Assembly (NCBI RefSeq): GCF_009466385.1
Contig: NZ_WIAQ01000031.1
Location: 1-37,146, forward strand
Direction: 5' to 3'
From: Peribacillus tepidiphilus
GTDB lineage: Bacteria > Bacillota > Bacilli > Bacillales > DSM-1321
Length of the DNA stretch: 37,146 nt
This document shows positions 31,107 through 37,146 of this stretch, one piece after another. A program made the translations under genes and the position numbers. Below the pieces are notes generated by a model that was not told the DNA's origin, searched no databases, and saw only the letters and a program-made list of their open reading frames with translations. Within the stretch, counting starts at the first letter, position 1; every line of letters starts with the position of its first letter.

Positions 31107-31366
31107 TTGCATAAGGCTGTTTTCGCAAACTTTGTTGCTTTTTAACAAGTAGTGAGGATAGGTTGATTTCGGCTCCAGGATGCTCGCTTTCCGCGGGGCG
31201 GGCGGTGAGCCTCCTCGGCGCGCAGCGCCTGTGGGGTCTCACCTGTCCCGCTGCTCCCGCAGGAGTCTCGCACCTTACGCTCCAATCAACCAACTTTTTT
31301 ATCAAAGGTTTTCATTCCCAGAACCTATGTAAAAACAACAATCTTTTAGAAAAGAGCCTTGCATAA
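31107..31366. mobile_element. MITE-like element with 8-bp target duplication
   Basis: A 244-bp insert (31115-31358) is bounded by the direct repeats TTGCATAA (31107-31114 and 31359-31366). Its ends are imperfect inverted repeats of about 33 bases: GGCTGTTTTCGCAAAC on the left and, read inward from the right, GGCTCTTTTCTAAAAG, both continuing to TTGTTG and a T run. The core is strongly GC-rich and is itself nested-palindromic (GGTTGAT at 31161 with ATCAACC near 31287). No transposase is encoded; open frames in it are artefacts of composition. It sits directly at the T tract of the sulfur-transferase terminator. Confidence 0.78.
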
Positions 31367-31397
31367 AAAAGAGCCAACCCGTTTACGAGTCAGCTCT
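31365..31397 (-). terminator. Terminator of the sulfur-transfer fusion gene
   Basis: AGAGC (31370-31374) pairs with GCTCT (31393-31397), with further inner pairing, and a run of T on the minus strand to 31365. The MITE target duplication begins within the T tract. Confidence 0.75.
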
Positions 31398-31403
31398 AAT
31401 CAA

Positions 31404-33872
31404 TTATATAAATAGATTCAAGTTAGAGTCTTCAGCTTTTCCAAGATAAGTTGCAACTCCACCAATTTGAACGCCATCTATTAACTCTTCTTTGCGAATA
31501 CCCATTACATCCATGCTCATGGAGCAAGCTACAATTTCAACCCCCATACTCATCGCATTTTCGATTAGAGTTTCAAGGCTATCCACGTTTTTCTTTTTCA
31601 TGACATGAGTAATCATTTTTGCACCCATTCCACCCATATTCATATTAGAAATAGGCAGATTTTTAGGGCCAGCAGGCATCATTTTGCTAAACATTTTTTC
31701 TAAGAAATCCTTATCTACCTGTGGTGCATTTTCTTTACGAAGGATATTTAAGCCCCAGAATGTAAAGAACATCGTCACTTTTTTGCCCATTGAGGCAGCA
31801 CCTGTTGCGATGATGAAGGAGGCAATCGCTTTATCAAGGTCTTGATCGAAAACGATTAGGGTAGCACCATCCTTCTTTTCTGCTGGTGTCACGGAAGCTT
31901 CTTCTTGATCGTTACAAAAGTTTCCCTTTTGCAGCCAAACCTTGAATACACCATTTTCCGTTTCCTGTTTTAATAGCGTATTCCCTGTTTTCATGCACCA
32001 AGCATGGATATCTCGTGAAAAGCCAGGATCTGTTACGCTTACTTCTAGTACTTGACCCGCATTTAGCTCTTCCATTCCTTTATACACTTGAGCAATTGGA
32101 CCTGGGCATTGTAAGCCTACAGCGTTAATCACCTTATCAGCTACAATCTCATCAGTTTGCTCCTTAGGAGATACAGCTTCCGCTTTCACCACCTCTTGAT
32201 TATTTTCTTCCTGCTTTTTTCCTTGATTACCAAAAACAGCTGCATAGGTTTTATATCCACCGCTTAGGTTTACAACATCAAAACCATGCTGAGTCAGAAT
32301 TCTAGTTGCCAAATATCCACGAAGACCTACCTGACAGGACACATAGATTGTTTCATCCTTTGGTAGCTCGTTAAGACGGTTTCGCAATTCTCCTAATGGA
32401 ATATTAATAGATCCAGGAATAAAGCCCATGTCTCTTTCAATTGGCTCACGGACGTCAACTAGAGTGGCACCTTTTTGAACAAGCTCGTCGATTTCATGAT
32501 AATGAGCCACCTTTAAAACACCGTCTGCAATATTGGAAGCCACATAGCCTAGCATATTAACAGGGTCTTTTGCAGAAGAGTATGGCGGTGCATAAGCAAG
32601 TTCAAGTTCAGGCAAGTCATAAACCGTTAAACCACCCTTAATCGCTGTTGCAATGACATCAATTCGTTTATCCACACCATCAAGCCCTACACCTTGTGCT
32701 CCGTAAATGGTTCCATCTTCAGGATTAAATGTTAATTTCAGTGAAACTGGATAACCTCCAGGATAATAGCTTGCATGGGAAGCAGGGTGAATATGAACTG
32801 CTTCGTATGGTACACCCAAACGCTTCAATGTTTTTTCGTTATTTCCTGTTACAGCAACTGTTAGGTCAAACACTTTTGCAATCGCTGTTCCAAGTGTTCC
32901 TTTGTAAGGTGTTTTCTTTCCATAAATATTATCAGCAACAATTCGGCCTTGGCGATTAGCTGGCCATGCCAGAGGAACCATCGCAGGAGTTTGCTGAATG
33001 TAGTCCTTTACTTCAATGGCATCCCCGATTGCATAAATATTTTCATCTTCTGTTTGCAAGAACTCGTTAACGAGGATTCCGCCTCTTTCTCCAACAGCAA
33101 GTCCTGCTTTTACAGCTAATTCATTTTCAGGGCGTACTCCAATCGATAAGATCGTTATATCACTTTCAAGCTCTTTACCGCTTGATAAAATGACTTTTCG
33201 TCCCTTGTCAGCAAATGCTTTGACACCGTCTTTTAAAATAAGCTCTGCACCTTTTTCCGTTAAATGATTATGAACAATCGCTGCCATCTCATAATCAAGC
33301 GGAGCCATGACTTGATCAGCCATTTCAACTATGGTAACTTTTACTCCTCTATGCGCAAGGTTCTCAGCCATTTCAAGACCGATAAAACCTCCCCCTATTA
33401 CAACCGCTTTCTTTGGCTTTTTCTCATCAACCCAAGCTTTAATGCGGTCTGTGTCAGGAATATTACGCAGAGTGAAGACATTGTCTGCTTCTTTTAAACC
33501 TTCAATTGGCGGCACAATTGGTTTTGCACCTGGTGATAAAATTAGCTGATCATAGGTTTCTGTATATTCTTCACCCGTCTTCAAATTCTTTACTGTTACA
33601 GTCTTATCTTTACGATTAATATTTGTTACTTCACTTACATTACGAATATCTAAATTAAATTTCTTTGACATCCCTTCTACAGTTTGAACAAGAAGGGCAT
33701 TTCTGTTCCCAATTACTTCTCCGATATAATAAGGCAACCCACAGTTTGCGAAGGAAATATGCTCTCCTCGCTCAAACATAACAATATGAGACGTTTCATC
33801 TAATCGTCTAAGTCTTGCAGCTGCTGTTGCCCCTCCAGCAACACCACCAACAATGACAATTTTTCTAGTCAT
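31404..33872 (-). CDS. CoA-disulfide reductase-rhodanese-TusA-DsrE fusion protein
   Basis: A cytoplasmic multidomain persulfide-handling enzyme of 822 residues. Domains in order: FAD/NAD(P)H pyridine-nucleotide oxidoreductase (about 1-440, with GGVAGG near the start, the redox cysteine C44 in NCGLPYY and the second nucleotide-binding GGGFIGLE at 160-167); rhodanese (about 455-550, active C513 in SCQVGLRGY); TusA/SirA-like sulfur carrier (about 580-650, C589 in LQCPGP); and DsrE/DsrF-like domain (about 668-822, C783 in VACSMSMDV). All four active cysteines are present, so sulfur could be passed along the chain. GGGGGA precedes the ATG. Two CsoR/CstR-type operators flank its promoter, and trxA lies just upstream in the same direction. 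Confidence 0.93.
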   Translation of the reverse strand: MTRKIVIVGGVAGGATAAARLRRLDETSHIVMFERGEHISFANCGLPYYIGEVIGNRNALLVQTVEGMSKKFNLDIRNVSEVTNINRKDKTVTVKNLKTGEEYTETYDQLILSPGAKPIVPPIEGLKEADNVFTLRNIPDTDRIKAWVDEKKPKKAVVIGGGFIGLEMAENLAHRGVKVTIVEMADQVMAPLDYEMAAIVHNHLTEKGAELILKDGVKAFADKGRKVILSSGKELESDITILSIGVRPENELAVKAGLAVGERGGILVNEFLQTEDENIYAIGDAIEVKDYIQQTPAMVPLAWPANRQGRIVADNIYGKKTPYKGTLGTAIAKVFDLTVAVTGNNEKTLKRLGVPYEAVHIHPASHASYYPGGYPVSLKLTFNPEDGTIYGAQGVGLDGVDKRIDVIATAIKGGLTVYDLPELELAYAPPYSSAKDPVNMLGYVASNIADGVLKVAHYHEIDELVQKGATLVDVREPIERDMGFIPGSINIPLGELRNRLNELPKDETIYVSCQVGLRGYLATRILTQHGFDVVNLSGGYKTYAAVFGNQGKKQEENNQEVVKAEAVSPKEQTDEIVADKVINAVGLQCPGPIAQVYKGMEELNAGQVLEVSVTDPGFSRDIHAWCMKTGNTLLKQETENGVFKVWLQKGNFCNDQEEASVTPAEKKDGATLIVFDQDLDKAIASFIIATGAASMGKKVTMFFTFWGLNILRKENAPQVDKDFLEKMFSKMMPAGPKNLPISNMNMGGMGAKMITHVMKKKNVDSLETLIENAMSMGVEIVACSMSMDVMGIRKEELIDGVQIGGVATYLGKAEDSNLNLFI

Positions 33873-33929
33873 TTTAATTCCCCCAACTGTATTTTATTTG
33901 CTCAATACTGAACAATTATTTTGTTAATA

Positions 33930-33945
33930 ATACCCACGTAGGTAT
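33930..33945. promoter_or_regulatory. CsoR/CstR-type operator, proximal to the fusion gene
   Basis: ATACCCACGTAGGTAT, one mismatch from perfect symmetry. It overlaps the last bases of the -10 hexamer. The ATACC-N6-GGTAT form fits operators of the CsoR/CstR/RcnR family. Confidence 0.75.
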
Positions 33946-33972
33946 CATACAAAATTCTTCATAAAATGTCAA
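33944..33972 (-). promoter_or_regulatory. Sigma-A promoter of the sulfur-transfer fusion gene
   Basis: On the minus strand: TTGACA (33967-33972), a 17-base spacer and TATGAT (33944-33949), a near-consensus promoter. Operators touch it on both sides. Confidence 0.82.
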
Positions 33973-33988
33973 ATACCTACGTAGGTAT
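33973..33988. promoter_or_regulatory. CsoR/CstR-type operator, distal
   Basis: ATACCTACGTAGGTAT is a perfect 16-bp palindrome directly upstream of the TTGACA hexamer and four bases behind the trxA stop codon. Its centre is 43 bases from that of the proximal site, about four helical turns. Confidence 0.8.
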
Positions 33989-33992
33989 ATAA

Positions 33993-34307
33993 TTATACGT
34001 ATTCTTTTATAACTTCCTTTAAGACATCAAGTGGTTTGAATCCGACAAGCTTTCCAAGAGGCTGACCATCTTTAAAGAGAACCATCGTTGGAATACTCAT
34101 GATTCCGTATGCTCCAGCCGTTTGTTGGTTTTCATCTACGTTGACTTTTACAACCTGAACTTGGTCTCCCATTTCTTGATCCAGCTGCTCAAGTACCGGG
34201 GCAATCATTCGGCAAGGGCCGCACCAAGGAGCCCAAAAGTCAACTAGGACCAAACCTTTTTCAATATCTTTATGGAAAGTGGCATCTGTTGAATTTAACA
34301 CTGCCAC
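33993..34307 (-). CDS. trxA: Thioredoxin
   Basis: A small cytoplasmic disulfide reductase. The 104 residues contain the canonical active site WCGPC (C29 and C32) and the cis-proline segment SIPTMVLF (proline near 76). The start is GTG 34307 with AGGAGG 8 bases upstream; a nearby ATG is out of frame. It is followed at 120 bases by the sulfur-transfer fusion gene and may be partly cotranscribed with it. Its own promoter has a CsoR/CstR-type palindrome in the spacer, so this copy is probably a dedicated stress thioredoxin rather than the housekeeping one. That role is inferred from context; the fold and activity are certain. I use trxA only as the family symbol. Confidence 0.92.
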   Translation of the reverse strand: MAVLNSTDATFHKDIEKGLVLVDFWAPWCGPCRMIAPVLEQLDQEMGDQVQVVKVNVDENQQTAGAYGIMSIPTMVLFKDGQPLGKLVGFKPLDVLKEVIKEYV

Positions 34308-34342
34308 CGTTCATTCCTCCTTTTGTTGAACTAGATATTGTC

Positions 34343-34371
34343 ATTATATACCCCTATAGGTATTTTGTAAA
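34343..34371 (-). promoter_or_regulatory. trxA promoter with an operator in the spacer
   Basis: On the minus strand: TTTACA (34366-34371), a 17-base spacer and TATAAT (34343-34348). The operator ATACCCCTATAGGTAT (plus strand, 34348-34363) fills the spacer, so bound repressor would exclude RNA polymerase. Confidence 0.85.
34348..34363. promoter_or_regulatory. CsoR/CstR-type operator of trxA
   Basis: ATACCCCTATAGGTAT shares the ATACC-N6-GGTAT frame of the two sites upstream of the sulfur-transfer fusion, with a different centre. Confidence 0.75.
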
Positions 34372-34483
34372 TAGAATTTTTTTAAAAATAATATGGACCC
34401 TCAGCTTTAACATTTTAGTTGAGCCGGAATGGATGTATCTGTATGATTAAATAGGTGAGTAGACAGACTTGGAGGATAACAAA

Positions 34484-35761
34484 ATGAGAATTCGTGATTG
34501 GGATCGTAACTTAAAGATAAGATTAGGTGGAGAAGCTTTAGCAAATATATCTTTTTGGATGTTTTTCCCTTTTTTGGCCATCTTTTTTTCAGATGAATTT
34601 GGAAAAACAACCGCTGGTTTATTGCTGATCTGCTCACAATTCTTTTCAGTCATTGCCAATTTATTTGGCGGGTATTGTGCTGATTTATTTGGAAGAAAAA
34701 GAATGATGGTGCTTTCTGCATTTGGCCAAGGAATAGCTTTTCTTATTTTTGCTCTTTCTACTTCACCATGGTTTTTTTCTCCTGTACTTGGCTTTATTTG
34801 TTTTACCGTTGTCAGCATCTTCGGTTCCCTCTACTGGCCGGCTAGCCAAGCAATGATAGCTGATGTGGTTGATGAAAAAAATCGTAGCAGCGTGTTTGCC
34901 GTTTTTTATACAAGTATCAATATTGCTGTTGTCGTTGGTCCGATTCTTGGTGGAATTTTTTATGCCGAGCATCGTTTTGAATTATTGCTGATAACAAGTT
35001 TTGCAATGGTACTTTTAGGATTCATTTTATATAAATGGATCAAAGAGACCGCCCCAATGCAAAATAGAAGCTCGCAATCTTCCGAATCGCTGTCTGGCCT
35101 GCAATTTTTAAGAAATCAATTTAAAGAATATAGCGTCATCGCTCAAGATAAAGTATTTATGCTGTTTATTTTAGCCGGTATATTAGGTGGAATTACATTT
35201 ATGCAGCTAGACCTGCTTTTTCCTGTTTACACAAAAGAGGTCATTGTTAATCAAACGTTTATATCTCTAGGAAATTGGCACGTCCAATTAAATGGAGAAC
35301 AAGCTTTTGGATTATTAATTTCAGAAAACGGGCTCCTGGTTGCATTATTAACTATTGCGGTAACAGGATGGATGTCTCGCTTTAACGATAAGATTGTTTT
35401 TGTTCTCTCTTCATTAATATATGGAGTATCGATGATTCTGTTCGGGGTAACAGAATGGATATGGGGACTCATTTTTGCAATGGGCTTATTTACATTTGCA
35501 GAGTTAATGGTGGTTGGGATTCAACAAAATTTCATCTCAAAAATTGCTCCAGAACATATGAGAGGGCAATATTTTGCTGCAGCGAGCCTTCGTTTTACAA
35601 TCGGCAGAATGATTGCTCCTATATCGATTCCTCTAACAGAATGGATTGGAAATAGTGCAACTTTTGTCGTGCTGTGCCTTTTTGCATGGATTAGCGCTGT
35701 ATTATATTATGTTATGTTTACGCTGTTCGAGCGAAAATCAACGAAATCAGCTACCATTTGA
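34484..35761 (+). CDS. MFS transporter (multidrug-type)
   Basis: A 425-residue major facilitator membrane protein with about 12 hydrophobic segments. It has a clear loop 2-3 motif, GGYCADLFGRKRMM (about residues 63-76). A long polar loop lies around 240-275 (FPVYTKEVIVNQTFISLGNW). It resembles drug-efflux MFS proteins of Bacillus, but I cannot name a substrate. I start at ATG 34484, with TTGGAGGA upstream; the in-frame TTG at 34469 is part of that ribosome-binding region. It is divergent from trxA and followed by mreBH in the same direction after 109 bases. No regulatory gene is adjacent. Confidence 0.9.
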   Translation: MRIRDWDRNLKIRLGGEALANISFWMFFPFLAIFFSDEFGKTTAGLLLICSQFFSVIANLFGGYCADLFGRKRMMVLSAFGQGIAFLIFALSTSPWFFSPVLGFICFTVVSIFGSLYWPASQAMIADVVDEKNRSSVFAVFYTSINIAVVVGPILGGIFYAEHRFELLLITSFAMVLLGFILYKWIKETAPMQNRSSQSSESLSGLQFLRNQFKEYSVIAQDKVFMLFILAGILGGITFMQLDLLFPVYTKEVIVNQTFISLGNWHVQLNGEQAFGLLISENGLLVALLTIAVTGWMSRFNDKIVFVLSSLIYGVSMILFGVTEWIWGLIFAMGLFTFAELMVVGIQQNFISKIAPEHMRGQYFAAASLRFTIGRMIAPISIPLTEWIGNSATFVVLCLFAWISAVLYYVMFTLFERKSTKSATI

Positions 35762-35799
35762 TCTTGTTTGAAAACAACCAACATTTACTATAAATTGGA

Positions 35800-35844
35800 A
35801 CCCCCACAATTTCGTCATTTTATGTAGAATTCTTATATGGGGGT
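35800..35844. promoter_or_regulatory. ACCCCCA/TGGGGGT inverted repeat upstream of mreBH
   Basis: ACCCCCA (35800-35806) and TGGGGGT (35838-35844) form a 7-bp inverted repeat about 30-70 bases before mreBH. ACCCCC resembles the sigma-I -35 element, and mreBH is in the sigma-I regulon of B. subtilis. No CGAA -10 is found at the expected spacing, so this stays tentative. Confidence 0.4.
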
Positions 35845-35870
35845 CAAACCAATCGAAGGGGTGACTGGAA

Positions 35871-36878
35871 ATGTTTTCGAATCAACAAATAGGAATTGAC
35901 TTAGGAACTGCAAACATACTCGTATACAGCAAAAATAAAGGAATAGTACTAAATGAGCCATCTGTGGTGGCCATTGATACAGAGACAAATCATGTATTAG
36001 CTGTTGGTACTGAAGCGAAAAACATGATTGGCAAAACTCCGGGTAAGATTGTAGCTGTAAGACCATTAAAAGACGGAGTGATTGCTGATTTTGATATTAC
36101 AACTCAAATGCTTAAGCACATCATGAAAAAAGCAGGCAAGAAATTGGGACTATCCATTCGAAAACCGATTGTTGTAGTCTGCACACCTTCCGGCTCTACA
36201 TCAGTAGAACGCCGTGCTATTCATGACGCAGTGAAAAGCTGTGGAGCGAAGCAGGTTCATTTGATCGAGGAGCCTGTAGCTGCAGCTATTGGATCCGACT
36301 TGCCGGTCGATGAACCCATTGCAAATGTTGTCGTAGATATTGGCGGAGGAACAACGGAGGTTGCCATTATTTCATTTGGCGGAGTCGTTTCCTGCAATTC
36401 GATCAGAATTGGAGGAGATCAGTTGGATGAAGACATTGTGCAGTACGTAAGAAAGAAATACAATCTATTAATTGGAGATAGAACAGCTGAAAAAATTAAA
36501 ATGGAAATTGGATTTGCTCTAGTTGATCATGATGAGCTAACGATGGAGGTACGTGGACGTGACCTTGTAACAGGTCTGCCAAAAACGATTGAGCTTCGTT
36601 CCACGGAAATTCAAGAAGCAATCCGCGAATCTCTACTTCATATACTAGAAGCCATTCGTGCAACGCTAGAAGATTGTCCGCCTGAATTAAGCGGTGATAT
36701 CGTCGACCAAGGTGTTATGATAACAGGTGGAGGAGCTTTGTTAAAAGGCATTCAAGAATGGCTAAGCCGTGAAATTATTGTTCCCGTGCATATTTCACCA
36801 AATCCACTTGAATCTGTCGCAATTGGTACCGGCCGTTCCTTACAAGTCATTCACAAACTACAAAAAGCCGCAAAGTAA
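35871..36878 (+). CDS. mreBH: Actin-like cell-shape protein MreBH
   Basis: A bacterial actin homologue that forms membrane-associated filaments and directs side-wall synthesis. The 335 residues equal the length of B. subtilis MreBH, and the sequence is closer to it than to MreB or Mbl as I recall them. Nucleotide-binding motifs are intact: [13 protein letters not shown] (8-20), [18 protein letters not shown] (around 155-175) and [11 protein letters not shown] near 285. The N-terminal MFSNQQ is a plausible membrane-binding end. The ATG has AAGGGGTGA upstream. In B. subtilis MreBH guides the LytE endopeptidase. It ends at a terminator directly followed by the right-hand intron. Confidence 0.95.
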   Translation: MFSNQQIGIDLGTANILVYSKNKGIVLNEPSVVAIDTETNHVLAVGTEAKNMIGKTPGKIVAVRPLKDGVIADFDITTQMLKHIMKKAGKKLGLSIRKPIVVVCTPSGSTSVERRAIHDAVKSCGAKQVHLIEEPVAAAIGSDLPVDEPIANVVVDIGGGTTEVAIISFGGVVSCNSIRIGGDQLDEDIVQYVRKKYNLLIGDRTAEKIKMEIGFALVDHDELTMEVRGRDLVTGLPKTIELRSTEIQEAIRESLLHILEAIRATLEDCPPELSGDIVDQGVMITGGGALLKGIQEWLSREIIVPVHISPNPLESVAIGTGRSLQVIHKLQKAAK

Positions 36879-36880
36879 TT

Positions 36881-36898
36881 AGAAAAGCGGAAAGCGCC
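36881..36898 (+). repeat. Dispersed intergenic repeat fragment, copy 2
   Basis: AGAAAAGCGGAAAGCGCC, three bases behind the mreBH stop codon. It matches the copy at 28485-28502 in 17 of 18 bases. The following sequence does not match, so both may be remnants of a longer family. Confidence 0.6.
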
Positions 36899-36972
36899 TG
36901 GTTAGCTCAGAAGGTTATTTTTTCTAGAAGAGATGGCTCTTGAAGCTACACCTTAGTACTCAAACGATCGTC

Positions 36973-37007
36973 AAAACCCTCCGTCTAATTGGCGGAGGGT
37001 TTTGTCT
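36973..37007 (+). terminator. Terminator of mreBH
   Basis: A perfect 11-bp stem, AAAACCCTCCG (36973-36983) with CGGAGGGTTTT (36993-37003), then GTCT. The group II intron begins at 37008. Confidence 0.92.
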
Positions 37008-37146
37008 GTGTGCGCCCGGCATGGGTGTAATCTATAGGGTGAGAGTCCCGAGCTGCGAAGGCAGAAGTAGCAGTTAGCTTAACGCAAGGGTGTCCGTGGT
37101 GACGCGGAATCTGAAGGAAGCGAGCGGCAAACTTCCGGTCTGAGGA
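37008..37146 (+). mobile_element. Group II intron, 5' portion (truncated by the window edge)
   Basis: It begins GTGTGCGCCCGGCATGGGTG directly behind the mreBH terminator and runs to the window edge. It matches the minus-strand element at 1-337 except for about five substitutions, for example AGAG against CAAG near base 38 of the intron and GACGCGG against GACATGG. It is therefore a separate copy, not the same locus read twice. The reverse-transcriptase gene expected in domain IV is outside the window. Confidence 0.85.

Noticed and set aside
31072-31366. Open frames of 67-77 codons on both strands within the GC-rich stretch
   Set aside because: They lie in the MITE-like palindromic element, have no ribosome-binding sites, and are explained by its GC-rich composition.
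35247-35260. TTAATCAAACGTTT, matching part of the palindrome upstream of rocB
   Set aside because: It lies inside the MFS coding sequence and lacks the second half of the palindrome; probably chance.
1-37146. CRISPR arrays, tRNA or rRNA genes, phage genes, toxin-antitoxin or defence genes
   Set aside because: I read for regularly spaced repeats, conserved rRNA or tRNA stretches and typical defence domains and saw none.

Overview
The window reads as a chromosomal segment of a low-GC, Gram-positive, facultatively anaerobic, flagellated member of the Bacillaceae (Bacillus in the broad sense, not B. subtilis itself). The basis is the gene content: YfkAB, YfkD, ChaA/YfkE, YfkF, YfkH-I-J, YfkK, MreBH, RocB, a B. 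subtilis-type MotAB pair and an LDH resembling Bacillus cereus-group Ldh3. Purine-rich ribosome-binding sites and frequent TTG/GTG starts also fit. No rRNA, tRNA, CRISPR array, phage gene or complete transposase gene was seen.

Layout. Both ends are truncated 5' parts of closely related but non-identical group II introns, each directly behind a rho-independent terminator and pointing outward. Positions 388-8182 hold class I fumarase, a small SE1561-like protein and the yfk block (radical SAM YfkAB, exported YfkD, a YczE-like membrane protein, the Ca2+/H+ antiporter ChaA and the MFS protein YfkF). Positions 8308-15756 hold an EamA exporter, a P1B-4 metal-efflux ATPase, the yfkJ-yfkI-yfkH operon, an AGCS sodium/amino-acid symporter and yfkK. 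Positions 15783-18847 hold an HD-GYP protein with altered motifs, a 39-residue membrane peptide and motA-motB behind a sigma-D-like promoter. Positions 19071-28485 form a low-oxygen group: an Ldh3-like dehydrogenase with a lone EIIC-like transporter, cytochrome bd (cydAB) and pyruvate formate-lyase with its activase (pflBA). A small NlpC/P60 endopeptidase and a 55-residue hydrophilic protein sit among them. Positions 28650-36878 hold rocB with a coupled XRE-cupin regulator, a four-module sulfur-transfer protein (CoA-disulfide reductase, rhodanese, TusA, DsrE) beside thioredoxin, an MFS transporter and mreBH.

How they work together. Fermentation and microaerobic respiration are linked by redox control: a perfect Rex box lies upstream of ldh and an imperfect one upstream of pflB. 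The sulfur-transfer protein and thioredoxin share three CsoR/CstR-type palindromes placed on two strong promoters, which implies one persulfide- or copper-type stress response. Cell-wall control is suggested by a WalR-type direct repeat upstream of the endopeptidase and by a possible sigma-I element upstream of mreBH.

Most genes are ordinary. The less usual features are the triple-operator sulfur module, the non-canonical LDH specificity loop with its orphan EIIC partner, a 244-bp MITE-like element with an 8-bp target duplication, a palindrome beside a duplicated terminator, an isolated 22-bp palindrome upstream of rocB, and several tiny genes with good ribosome-binding sites. I saw no clearly new multi-gene defence or biosynthetic system.
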